Below are positions 12,131 through 22,800 of a stretch of 64,000 nucleotides of DNA, piece by piece; within the stretch, counting starts at the first letter, position 1; the number at the start of each line of letters is the position of its first letter. Made by a program: the position numbers and the translations under genes. The stretch spans positions 682,001-746,000 of the forward strand of contig BLZA01000049.1 in the NCBI GenBank assembly GCA_013423385.1, written 5' to 3'. This DNA is from Naganishia liquefaciens. Its lineage: Eukaryota > Basidiomycota > Tremellomycetes > Filobasidiales > Filobasidiaceae. The notes beneath the pieces were generated by a model. It saw nothing but the letters and a program-made list of their open reading frames with translations, was not told the DNA's origin and searched no databases.

Positions 12131-13668
12131 CTAGCCAAACATCTTGCTAAAGGCTGCCCTCTGCTTGGCCAACTCTGCCTCCTTTTGCTTCGCCAGCTTG
12201 GCAATCTCATGCTTGATCAACGCATCGTTGGGCGACAGCTCCAAAGCCTTTTTGAAGTCCTCATCCGCCGCACTCGCTTCGCCCAAAGTCGCTCGAGCAA
12301 GTCCACGTCGATATAGAGCCTTGGTCTTATCGGCCGGCTTTAGCTCGAAGAGATCCTCCTCAGCCCCCCGGAGGATTCGGTTGCAGCACGAAATGACCTG
12401 CTTGGCATGAGCCTTGCCCCCGAGTTTGAGAGCGGCGAGGGCAGTGTTGCTCAGGAGGGAGTAGCGGCTGGAGGCAAAGTTAAGCGAGTGTCAGGAAGCG
12501 AGATGAAACCGACTTACTATGACTCGAAAGTGTTCTTCAGCTCGACTGGCTGATCCTCGGGGACGACAGGGTGTACATCCATATACCGCAAGCCTTTGCT
12601 GAACATCTCCAACGCGTTCTCCAGGTTGCCAGCCTTGAACTCTCTGGGTGATCGTCAGCTACAATACGAGGAGCTCACACTTCAGCTTACCGTGCTCCAA
12701 GCTCCTTCAACTTGTCTGCAACTGCGATGTACTGCGTCAAATCCGCTTCATCCAAGCCCTCCTGATCATCGGGGTAATCTTCGTACACATCTCCCTCGAC
12801 CTTGTTGTCGGGCTTGACCTCCTCTCCGTCAGCCAGCTGACCACATTCGGCAATGATCACAGGCTGCAGCGGCTTGTCAGATCCGTCCGTCGGAATGTTC
12901 TCGATGAAGCGGACGAGGCCTTTTCCGCCAATGACTTTTCCAAAGACGACGTGCTTGCCATCGAGGTGAGGTGTCGGAACGGTCGTGATGAAGAATTGAG
13001 AGCCATTAGTGCCGGGACCTGAGGAACGAGGCGTCAAGCGGGAGCATGCGAGACTTCACAACGGCGTACCAGCATTTGCCATCGACAAGAGGAAGGGCTT
13101 GTCGTGTTTCAGGGTAAAGTTCTCGTCTGTAGCGTGGTGATGAGCGAGGGGATACAAGGGGTGCGCTCGGCGGGTATACTGACCTTCAAACTTTTCACCG
13201 TAGATGCTTTCGCCTCCTGTACCGTTGCCGCTACAAGGGATTTCTTTCAGCGACCGCGTCGATATCGTCTCCTTGCGCACTCACGCTGTGAAATCTCCTC
13301 CCTAAATGATAATCAGCATTAAGATGGCCGTCTTGCTTGGAGCTACTTACTTGAAGCATGAACCTTGAGTCGCGGTCACACATCAGTCAGGACTATGAGG
13401 TATTCTCTTGTATGACTCACTTCTTGATACATCTGTGGAAGCCTGCAGGACCCGTCAGCACAAGGATTCACTGATCCAAGACCTTGAACCCACCGGATCC
13501 CTTGTACGACAGCGGAACACCACTCGAGGTTTTTCCCTTGTCTCCAAGACATAGATGCAGGAAATTATCAGCGGTCTTGGGCACGACGTCGGCGAAGAGC
13601 TCGAACGCCATGCGACCTTTTGGCTGACCGTCAACGTTGATATCGAAGAAGACTCGCGGGTTGGGCAT
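12131..13668 (-). CDS. CPR6: Cyclophilin 40 type peptidyl-prolyl isomerase with TPR domain
   Basis: Co-chaperone prolyl isomerase that binds the Hsp90 C-terminus. The start is [14 protein letters not shown] at 13668. The cyclophilin domain (about residues 1-170) shows [73 protein letters not shown] and [12 protein letters not shown], so the catalytic Arg (FHR) and the Phe, Gln and His sites are present. The C-terminal TPR part has [30 protein letters not shown] and [14 protein letters not shown], ending KMFG at 12131. The middle of the cyclophilin domain is spread over three microexons (22, 13 and 17 bases), which restore the conserved sequence exactly. An upstream in-frame ATG near 13776 is probably in the leader. 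Confidence 0.92.
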
Positions 13669-13945
13669 GATAGATGGCGGATCTGAAGTAATCGAAGTGA
13701 CGGTTTTACGAGTGACTTTTGAGGCCGCAATAGAGATCTGGGTCGACAGGGATTGCTCACATATGAGGCAGATCAAGGGAAGTAAAGGGACTGCACGTGT
13801 GGTGCACTCCCTTCATTCTTGGATGCATGACGACACCTCCACTCTCGGCGACTTCCAGAAACTTCCCGGTTGTCCCGGTTGTCCCGAAGTTCTGGCTGCA
13901 TCTGTATATATATATTTTTTAGCAAGAAATAGCCTTACAACAACG

Positions 13946-14027
13946 GTCGGCATGACTGAGTGGTTATAGTGATTGATTAGAAATCAATTGGGCTCTGCCC
14001 GCCCAGGTTCGAGTCCTGGTGTCGACT
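13946..14027 (+). tRNA. tRNA-Ser(AGA)
   Basis: 82 bases, class II. The acceptor GTCGGCA pairs with TGTCGAC over 7 bp (one G-U). The D arm includes GAGTGGTTA. The anticodon stem ATTGA/TCAAT encloses loop TTAGAAA, with anticodon AGA at 13979-13981. A long variable arm TGGGCTCTGCCCG and the T arm CCAGG-TTCGAGT-CCTGG follow. No intron. It is identical to the copy at 41644-41725. Confidence 0.95.
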
Positions 14028-14034
14028 CATCTTC

Positions 14035-14040
14035 TTTTTT
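14035..14040 (+). terminator. Pol III terminator T6
   Basis: A run of six T begins 8 bases after the end of tRNA-Ser, the usual Pol III stop. Confidence 0.8.
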
Positions 14041-14490
14041 CGCACCTTGCCCACCTTGAATGGCGAGAAGACAGTAGCCATTGTTGCCATTTCCGTCCGT
14101 GTCAATGTCTTACCAACGATTCGCGATTGACATTCTTTTCTCGGCGAGACTCCGCATCTGTTGGATTCTGATTTTGGAGCATTTATGATAGCAGAGACAA
14201 GACAGATCACCCATGTTTATATATCTTCGCCACTACCGTTTCTGTTTATGTTTTCTAAGGCTATGCTAACGTTAAAGGTGAAAGCATGAACATCCTGCTT
14301 TGTTGCATATCCGGCGCTGACCAAAGGGCGTACTCCTCATATTCGCAAATTCATCTGAGAACTCGCTTTCGCCATTCTCGCAATCAATTTTCAAATGCGT
14401 CGTCGACATACTGTCCATAAATGGCCATTATACATTTCAGGCCATCAGCAAAGTCATGCCAAAGACTGATCTGCTGTATGCGTATTCACC
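14041..14490. other. Spacer between tRNA-Ser and SINE-like repeat
   Basis: No gene or repeat is recognised here. Confidence 0.5.
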
Positions 14491-15147
14491 GAGTCGACCC
14501 GGTTCACATGGGGTTTCTTTTGATCTCGCATGGATGTCGCAATCGCACGAATGAGATTGACAAAAAGAGTTCTCACTGGCAGATTGTTGCTTCAACAGCT
14601 TTAATCCTAAACCCACAGTGCCAAGTGTTTCCATGCTTTTTTAAAGAGCCCACGTATTGCCCATATTGATCTACCCAATATAATTATTGGGCAACCTTCC
14701 GCTAACAAGACGCAGCTTGGGTACACTGATTGGGTCAACGGTGAGCTGCTTTAAGGTGGTTGATCTGCCCTAGCTGTTCTAGAACTTCTAGTGGCTGATC
14801 AACGCTTAGTAACACTGGAGCAGCTCCTGAGGGCTAGTCCAGCTCCTCATTCTCAGAGACCCGCCTCAGGACCCGTTACCGGCCGAGCACAGCCTGATCA
14901 AGCCGATGTTGCTCTACACGCGCTACGCAGATTACGTAAGGAAAGGCCTCCAGGCTTGCTTACGTCCTCTTTGCGTAACCCCCGTTGTCGAACGAGATGG
15001 GGGCGCCGAAGCTAGGCTCGCCAAAGCAAATATGCTATGGCGGAGACAGGAATCGAACGTAAGGCCCAAGTTTACACCTGTCGGTCACGACCGGTTCTGT
15101 CCGCACCCCGCTACGACTACGCTAACGGTAAAGGTGGAAGCACGGCT
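14491..15147 (-). repeat. tRNA-derived SINE-like element, family A, copy 2
   Basis: Inverted relative of 9797-10438, about 657 bases. On the minus strand the head reads TTAGCGTAGTCG (A-box like, near 15125) and ends with GTTCGATTCC (B-box) followed by TGTCTCCGCC near 15040-15058. The distal part matches copy 1 closely, including the words TGGAAACACTTGGCA, CAATCTGCCAGTGAGAAC and CTTTTTGTC. Length agrees with copy 1 to within about 15 bases. Confidence 0.65.
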
Positions 15148-16384
15148 AAATCCCAGCTGGTCTGATGATGGACTCTGAGCAATGGGTCTGATATTCAAAG
15201 TCAGGTATCCATTGGCGCAATAATTTTCGCTGGCTTTACACTCAACTATCCATTGCCTCGACATGGAAAGACGGCCTGTGTACGTTTCAGGTCATCAGCA
15301 TGCTGTACAATATTGAGCATATGAGGCCGCGGGAAACTAGTTCCCTCAACGAGGCATCATTTACCTTCACATTCGAAGGACAGCTGCATATCTCGCAGCA
15401 TATAGAGACGCGCTGACGTATCGCCAGGATTGAAAGCGGACCCTACGGAAGGCCTAAATTTGCGAACCGCGTGAGTTCCAATGCCAACACCAAGTGGGTC
15501 TTTTTTCCAACCATCTGGCGTCTCTTGCGGTGAACAGGCGCACAGTACCCTTTCCGACATGATCCTGCCTCTCTTTACTGCATTGTCAATGCATCACTCA
15601 ATTGCACATCTACAAGGGCTGATATGTTTCTAAGACGGTCTTATCGCATGGCTGCTGCTTCAGGACAAGCAAACGATGTTCAGGAACTGTAGTACCAGGC
15701 AAATGCGTGCACACAGAAGGGTTCCGGCAGCGTCACGTGATCCTCTGTATTCAACATCAGACCGCCGCTGTTTGCTGCAATTCACAACACTGCATCGTCT
15801 GGGATCCATATCGCGGAATGCTATGTGATCGACTGTCCCATACCTGTCGCTTCCGTTCGACTCTGGAGCGCCAGGCAGAACGCGACTAAGAGTCCAATGA
15901 TTTCCTGTCATTGGGGCGATGACAAAGGATGTACCCTCCTGCAGGACTAAATGCTCGGATTAAAGGCTGGAGTTGAAAGCTAAAAGAAGCTGGAGTATTG
16001 CATCACAATGTGTGTGGCAGCGTGAATGCTTTGATCGCTTCTTCAGCATAGTGGGAATCCCTCCTGGCGGCGGCTGTTTCTCAAGAGCAAAAACGTCCAG
16101 GCGGAGGGCTCCTGACCTAAAACCACGGTTGCGTAAGATGGCTCCTCCAACAACTCTGAGTGCAGCGCGACCATCGAGTATACGCCTGTGATACATGCCT
16201 CTTCAAGTTCAGCTTGCTGGGCTTCGTCGGGAACTTGAGTAATACCCATGAGGCAACATTACAATGATATGGTGACAGGAGGTGTAGCAACATGACATTG
16301 TCATGGTAGCGAAAGAGAGCGAGAGCACAGAGGTGGCACAACATGCATGTGCGGCTGCAATGACCCGTGCAAAACCCAGGAGGC
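15148..16384. other. Intergenic stretch without a supported gene
   Basis: About 1.2 kb with no recognisable gene. Short frames such as 15357-15560 (minus, 67 residues) have no signal or domain. Confidence 0.5.
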
Positions 16385-16389
16385 AAAAA
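16385..16389 (-). terminator. Pol III terminator T5 for tRNA-His
   Basis: AAAAA on the plus strand, that is T5 on the coding strand, lies four bases beyond the discriminator base of tRNA-His. Confidence 0.7.
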
Positions 16390-16392
16390 GTA

Positions 16393-16472
16393 TGACCCTA
16401 CTGTGAATCGAACACAGGCTTAGGCAGTCATGTCTCCACAATGCCTCGTCGTAACCACTTGACTATAGGATC
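16393..16472 (-). tRNA. tRNA-His(GTG) with a short intron
   Basis: Read on the minus strand: acceptor GATCCTA/TAGGGTC with discriminator A, D arm around GTCAAGTGGTTACGAC, anticodon stem AGGCA/TGCCT and loop start TTGTGG. The anticodon GTG is complementary to 16437-16439. About 8 extra bases (near 16428-16436) between position 37 and the 3' half of the stem are best read as an intron at the canonical site. The T arm is CTGTG-TTCGATT-CACAG. All stems pair well. Confidence 0.85.
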
Positions 16473-16935
16473 TGTTATGTAAGCTTTTCTTCTCTGAAAA
16501 ATATATCTCTGTGGAACTATTTTTCAAAAGAGCTAAACCTTCAGTCATGCCTATGGCTGCAAAGTCCGGTGTCTTCTGCAGCAGACATGTTCTCGTTCTC
16601 CAGGTAAAACACGGGACTGAGGGGACGGATCCAGACATGGTAAAGCAACACCAGCCTCCCCCGACCTCTGTGAACCCTGCTCGGGGTCCTGCGACCGTCC
16701 TCGAGCCGTCCGTCAACTCGCTCATTACCTGCTTGCCAGCCAAAAATGACCCACGCGTGATTGGCGGAACTGGAAGCTCCGGCATTGGTGCGCCCTGTGC
16801 AAATCTGGGAAAGCAGGAAACCGAATACGTCCGACTGCCGATCGAGGCCGAGGGATAGAGATGGGTGTGGTAGTCATCTTTAGTAGAACGTCGTCGATCT
16901 GACTCTTGTCTTCCCTGATCCATATCGCACGCAAG
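16473..16935. other. Upstream region of SDH3
   Basis: It lies between tRNA-His and the SDH3 start. A frame on the plus strand (16511-16858) and one on the minus strand (16420-17013) are open, but neither resembles a protein family, and the minus one runs through the tRNA and into SDH3. The interval probably holds the SDH3 promoter and leader. Confidence 0.5.
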
Positions 16936-17779
16936 ATGTTGGCCACCACTGCTTCCAGGAACCTCTTCCGAGTCGCCGGCGCGTGTGAGTACCGATCGCA
17001 GTATCGCTGACATCGATGAGATTGACTGACATGTGTCTCAGCTCCCGCATTCCGTTCGACCGCCGCACCCTTGTTCAGCCAGGTTCAGCGACGGTTCGTC
17101 TCCGTGACGCGGTTTCCGATTATACGCTCACGCACACTCACAGATTCCTGCAAACCGAGCACCTGACAACAAAGCAAAACCTGGCACTTCTGAATGAACA
17201 GCGTCTCAGGAGGCCCAACAGCCCTCATTTGACCATCTACCAGCCTCAGGTGTGTGTCCTTTCGACCGGAGAAGGGCTAAGCTAATACTCTCTGTTCAGC
17301 TGACATGGTACCTCTCGGGTTTGAACCGAATCACTGGTTCCGCTTTGAGCGGTGGTAAGTGATACCACCACAGCCTGCACTCAGTAGCTCACTCTCTCCC
17401 AGTGCTATACCTCAGCGCCATGGCCTACCTGCTCCACCCGGTGTTCCCCGCCATTGACTCGGCGCACGTCATCTCCTTCGTGCATGGTGAGTCGGCCTTT
17501 ACATATCTCATATGTCGATGCTCATTCTCCTTCAGATCTGCCCGTTTGGTTGAAGACCTCTGGTAAATTCATCATCTCCCTGCCATTCTTCTTCCACTCG
17601 TACAACGGTATTCGACATTTGGTTTGGGACATGGGCAAAGGCAAGCACAATGGCCTGCTTTAGTAGACTGCGGCTGACTCTCCCTCGTAGCCATGACCCT
17701 GAAGGGTGTCTACTCAACCGGTTACGCTGTCTTGGCAGCCACCGCCATTTCCAGTGTTGCCGCTGCTTTCTTCTTGTAA
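16936..17779 (+). CDS. SDH3: Succinate dehydrogenase cytochrome b560 subunit, mitochondrial
   Basis: Membrane anchor of respiratory complex II in the inner mitochondrial membrane; with Sdh4 it binds haem b and ubiquinone. The start [15 protein letters not shown] has an Arg/Ser-rich mitochondrial presequence. The mature part shows both SDHC signatures: [27 protein letters not shown] (quinone-site Ser and Arg), then [15 protein letters not shown] with the presumed haem-ligand His. Three hydrophobic segments are visible. At least seven exons are seen, including 16936-16984, 17042-17093, 17144-17249, 17300-17354 and one from 17403. The second donor is the less usual GTTCGT. The stop TAA is at 17777-17779. 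It is convergent with the helicase gene, with 74 bases between the stops. Length of about 190 residues fits the family. Confidence 0.93.
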
Positions 17780-17853
17780 TTGTGGGCAAGCGCCACTTTT
17801 GTGTATCAATAGCTTTGATTGGATTCTTCAATCCTGCCGTCTTCTAGAACCTG

Positions 17854-20800
17854 CTATTTGCTGGTGGAGATGCGTATTTTGGCTGCGTCATCTTCCTCCT
17901 CGATCGTCTTCATGATACACCTCAAACCCAGATCGAACCATTTGTCCTGTGCGGGTGTGAGAGGGATACCGGTCATGCGCTGCGATAAGCATGCATTAAA
18001 CTCGCTCCGCAGCCGCTGCATCGCAAGGATAGTTAGCGGGGGCATATTAAACTTGATCTTGCGATCTATAAGGGCGATTGATGCCCAAGTCTGCAGAGCG
18101 GACTTAGCCTAAACTCTGTTGCCAACTCAAGGTGCACTAACCTTGCACTCTACGATTTCTCCGCAAAGCAAGAACAAAGCCATGTCGTCGACAGGACTTG
18201 TCTCCCATGCATACAGCTGCAACAGGGATCAGGCGAGACTCATAACATCGGACGTGTAACATACCTTCCGCGACTGCATGATGGTGTAGTAGACGAGATG
18301 ATTTGTTTCAAAGTCAGATACCCGGGTTCGGAAGTTGACCGAGCTTGGGTGCTGGACGACTCTTTATGAGTATCCAACCACATGCAACTCGTTTTTAACA
18401 CTCACCACGCTGATGACCTGATTGTTGCTCAGCGTTTTCAGACCATTCCCTCCCTCAACGACAAGAATCTTTGGATATAGCCCAGCGACAAGGGCAGCGT
18501 TGACCATGTTTTCATCTTCAGCGTTCTCGTTCAACTCTTTAGAAATTGGCACGAAGACCGTGCGGAATCCTTTTCTGTATCGGGCTCTGCGAGCTGATAT
18601 CAGAACGGCCTTTCGTACGTGTTGCTCAGCATACCTTGCGATCGCCTCCTTTTCTCCCGGAGAGACCTTCACGAAACCGGTATCGACCAGATATGAGTAT
18701 AATTGCTGCCTTAATTCCTCGATCTGTTGCAGAGTCTGGAAAGCGCATGTCAGTCCTTGCTCAACAGCTGCATATCGTGACGAACCTGTTGCGACAGAAA
18801 GTTGCGGCGGCAGAAAACTCGAGCCGCGTTAGGATTATCGCTCATTCTGCGCCAAGCCGCAAAGACATTGGCGATGGTGAGGAAATCGCTATTGCCTGCG
18901 AAGAAATCTTGTTTAGCATTTTCGCGTTCAGGTGATACCAAGGTTCACCTTTCTTGAATGACTGCTTGATAGTATCGGCTTCTTGCTCTCTACCGAAGGG
19001 CGCCACAAAGGGAGACTTTGAGTTGAGAGTCGCTGCAATCGTCAAAGCAGGATCCAGGCATTTGAACAGAGCCGCGAGCAATAAGAATTTGCCTAGCCAA
19101 AGTCTATTTTAGCGCTAATGGCATATCATGAGTAGGTATACTCACCCAGGTGAACGTCAACGGGAAGGCGACTCAAAAGCAGACCCATGGGAGTGATATC
19201 TTCATTTGACGTCAATGCCTTGACCTCTACTAGCGAAGCCACGGCGCGAGCCACGTTGACCGGCGAAGGTGGGTCTAGGGCTTTTGATAAACCATCTGCA
19301 ATGCTGGAGCCGACTTTGACCTTGAGAATCTTAATTCGCAGAGCCAAATCTTGCAAGGACAGTCTGAGCATTTCCGGAAGTGGATGATCGGCGAGCTATG
19401 GAAAAGTCGACTGAGTCTTGAGATCATGCATTTTTTGCTATGATCTCACCTGTGTATCATGTCTCGCCTTTGTAAACAGGTGGAATGCCAATCCCTCCTG
19501 AACGCGTCCAGCTCGACCTCGCCGCTGTGCCGCATTCGATTTTGCAATGAAGGTCTCCTGCAAGCGGGATATAGATCGCTTTTCGTCATATCTGCAAAAC
19601 GTGGGTCAACATTCTACCAGGCTGGACGTCTGAAGTGCATTTGTGTACCTCATTTCTCGGTGTTTCCCTGTGTCTATCACGCAAGTGATGTCCGGAATCG
19701 TCACACCAGTCTCTGCAATGTTGGTGGACAGCACAATTTTACGCATGCCCTCGGGAGGAATGTCGAACACAGCCCCTTGATTCTCTGAGGAGATGGTGGA
19801 ATGCAAAGGGTAGATTTTGTAATATAGCGCATTGCCCAACTTGTTGTGATCCATGATCAAGTCGTGAAGTCTGCGGATCTCGTTGATACCGGGCAAGAAG
19901 ATTAGGATTGCTTGAGCGTATGAGGAATTCATCTCCAAGCACAGATACTCCAAGAGCCTCATGATGAGCTCGTATGGGATTTGCCTGGGATCGAGCAGGT
20001 TGACGGTCTGAACTGTTTCTTTGCTGTATGACGATGATGACAGCTTCATCGGGTCTGTGGGCTGATCCGTCTCTGCATCGTCTTCATCGTCGTTATTTGT
20101 CATCTCCTCGCTCCACTCGAGCTGCTTCCTGTTGCGGTTATCTGCCAAAAATGGCAATTAGCAGGAAGCTTGTCGCACGACCATCGCAAAACGTACCACG
20201 AATCGCATAAGGAGAATTGGCACCGATGAAATATCGGGTCATCTCAACAGCATCTTCCAGATAATTGACTTGCACGGGGTACGTCCGACCGGGAACTTTG
20301 ATGAATGGACAATCATCAAAGTAAGAGCAGATCTTCTCAGCGTTTACGGTTGCCGACATGAGAATGATTCTGGAACGGAACTCTTCAGTTGATATCACTG
20401 GATGGACATTGCAACTCACTTCAAGTCCTTTCGCTCCTGTATCAGCGATTTGAGTACAATCAGGAGGAAGTCGGCTGTCAGGATTAGAGGTAAGTCTTAA
20501 ATCTCAAGTGATAGCGGACGAACAGCTTACAATCGATCGAACGCTCGTGTACTTCGTCAACGATGAGGTGCTAGTCAAGACTTCTCAGCCGAACGAAGAT
20601 GAGGCGCTGAAGCGGACGTACAGTAACTTCATCGAAGGATCCGGCCTGTCCATCTGATCCAGCACTGCTTTCGAGCATCCTTAACGCAATACCATTGGTC
20701 ACGAAAGCAAGCCGCTGGAAGTACTTTCAGTATTCACATCAGGCGGCTGCAGGCAAACATACCGTATTCCGCCCAATCTTGCTTTCCAGCCTGATTGAAT

Positions 20801-22509
20801 ATCCCACGAGACCGCCCTGTTCCGAGCCGCTGACGCCCGTATCACCCAGTTCCTTGGACACTCGCTCGGCTAGAGAAATCGCACTGATCCTCCGAGGTTC
20901 GGTCACGTATATTTTACACGGCAAGCCACGAGAGAGGTGTTCCTCAAGGATGAAAGACGGGAGTTGAGTCGACTTTCCGCTACATATCGTGCAACGAGTG
21001 AGTTGTATTCCGTTCCTTGTCTACTTGTCCAGGTCACGTACCATCCGGTTTCCCCGACGAGAACCACAACCTGGTTGTCCTCGAGGGTCTTGACTATTTC
21101 CTCTCGGTAATCCGCAATTGGCAAAGTCTGTCTTTGTTCCTGCAGAAGCGAGTACGATGTTGTAAAAACAATCCAAGCTCAAAGGCTACATGCACGTACT
21201 CGCATCTTTTGGTACGCGGACGACTGATACCGCCTCTGCCAGTCTTCCTGTATACGCTGATCGAAAGCCATCTCCCTTGGTTGCCCTTGATCATGCCGTC
21301 GTCTTTTCGTTATGTCTTTGGGTAGAGCGACGGATTCCTAGTCGAAACACGCAAAAAGACCGCATGAACTCTTGAGCGATAGAAGTGCCAATTTACAAAT
21401 GTACTTACGATGCTCTTATCACTCTTCCCTTCCTTCGCAGAATCGACCGTAGACTGAGTCTTCAGGACCTCGTCCAAGCCCTTCCACAACTCCCGACTCT
21501 CCTCGTCCTCTTGCAATTTGCGAATCGCCTCCAGCTCGTCCCACAAATCCCGATAGGGTACCGGTAGGTTCCGCGCATTGACAGGTGGATACTCCATCCG
21601 CAGAGCCACAGACGTGGGAGACGTCAGACTCGATATTCCGAGGTTTGCAGACTTGGTGGTTGCCATGAGTGAGTGATTCGTTGATGTGGTGAACTCGTGG
21701 AGAGCAATGAGAGCGACATAATTCTCTGCCTCGGTTGTGGAAGGACAACCGACAGATTCCATTTGGATCATGTATGAGTAATCGTCCAACAACGGTGGCG
21801 CAGGAGGAGGAAGAGAAGGCAATGTGGATGTCTTCGCAGTCGTCTCAGCTTCCTCAGCAGAACCTTTCTCTTTTTGCAATGTCGATAGCGAGATACTGTC
21901 GACATCCGTTTGCAATTTGGAAAGCTGTCCCATGGTCGCGCTCGAGGATGCAGGAGTCGCGATTCCAGAAACTGAATGCGAGACATCCGAAGAGTTAATG
22001 CCATTTCCTCGAGGGACAGCGGACACGTGTCGATTCCCCTTGGCGATACTCTTTCCTTCCGGAGTGAATCCGATTTCCAGTCGACACCGCTTGAGCCGAC
22101 TGCCTCGGCCGATTTCCCTGTATTCGAAAGTCGTGACGACCATTCTTGGCTCTGGTTCACTCAATCTTCCCGAGACGATAGGCTTACTCGGTGCCGTCGC
22201 CTTGCGGGAAAGCACGAGGTCCGATAAGAGTTTCTTGGGCAGAGCGAAAGCTGATGGTAGGTGTTTTGGGAGCGGAAATTCCCGCAAATTGACGACCGTT
22301 GTTGTATTAGCTGGTGCATCATCTTCATCACCTGCCGCGGGAAGGTCCAGCATATTGCCAAAGAGATCACCTCCGTCTTCGCTGGCATTGTCGCTGTCTG
22401 AACCTTGATCCAAAGGAGACGGTGTTGAAATCATCGGCTGAGCGGTGACAGACACCCGGACCGCTTCGTCGCTGCTGCTGTCGGTGTCCTGATCGCCTCG
22501 ACGAAACAT
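17854..22509 (-). CDS. DEVH-box RNA helicase of the DHX29/YLR419W type
   Basis: ATP-dependent helicase of the DEAH/RHA group. Relatives in this branch (DHX29, DHX57, yeast YLR419W) act in cytoplasmic translation or RNA surveillance. The N-terminal 400 residues are acidic and Ser-rich, then include a dsRNA-binding-like segment ([10 protein letters not shown]) and [13 protein letters not shown]. The core motifs are all present: GETGCGKST (split by an intron near 21030), [24 protein letters not shown] in place of [28 protein letters not shown] and QRRGRAGR. The HA2/OB region follows ([30 protein letters not shown]), and the tail ends at 17854. It has about a dozen exons and an estimated 1,300-1,400 residues. 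The helicase call is certain; the DHX29 assignment is inferred from the N-terminal arrangement and DEVH. Confidence 0.88.
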
Positions 22510-22800
22510 CCTGAAGGATTCAGATGGACGTGCAAGGTATGTTGTTGCAAAGAGACGAGAGTCTTGCCGAAGCGGTCAAGTTTCCGAAATTCGCGAGAAT
22601 AATGGATGAGGTGGTGACGAATGTAAAGTACGCGCGATCGACGGGAAAACTCAGTCGCGTGGCCGTCCGTGTCTCAGATTCAGACTGAGCAGCGGCAAGT
22701 GAAGCAGCTGACTCGGATGGCGAAAGCTCGGTCAGGGAGTCGAGCCTCCCGCCAGATAAGCACTGTCGGAGGCATCGCATTATACAACCATGTGAATGAG

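Noticed and set aside
13977-14210. Frame with QDSNLGGQSPIDF, also at 41482-41694
   Set aside because: This is the antisense translation of tRNA-Ser, a well-known annotation artefact.
16420-17013. 197-residue minus-strand frame
   Set aside because: It runs through the tRNA-His gene and the first SDH3 exon; composition and lack of homology suggest chance.
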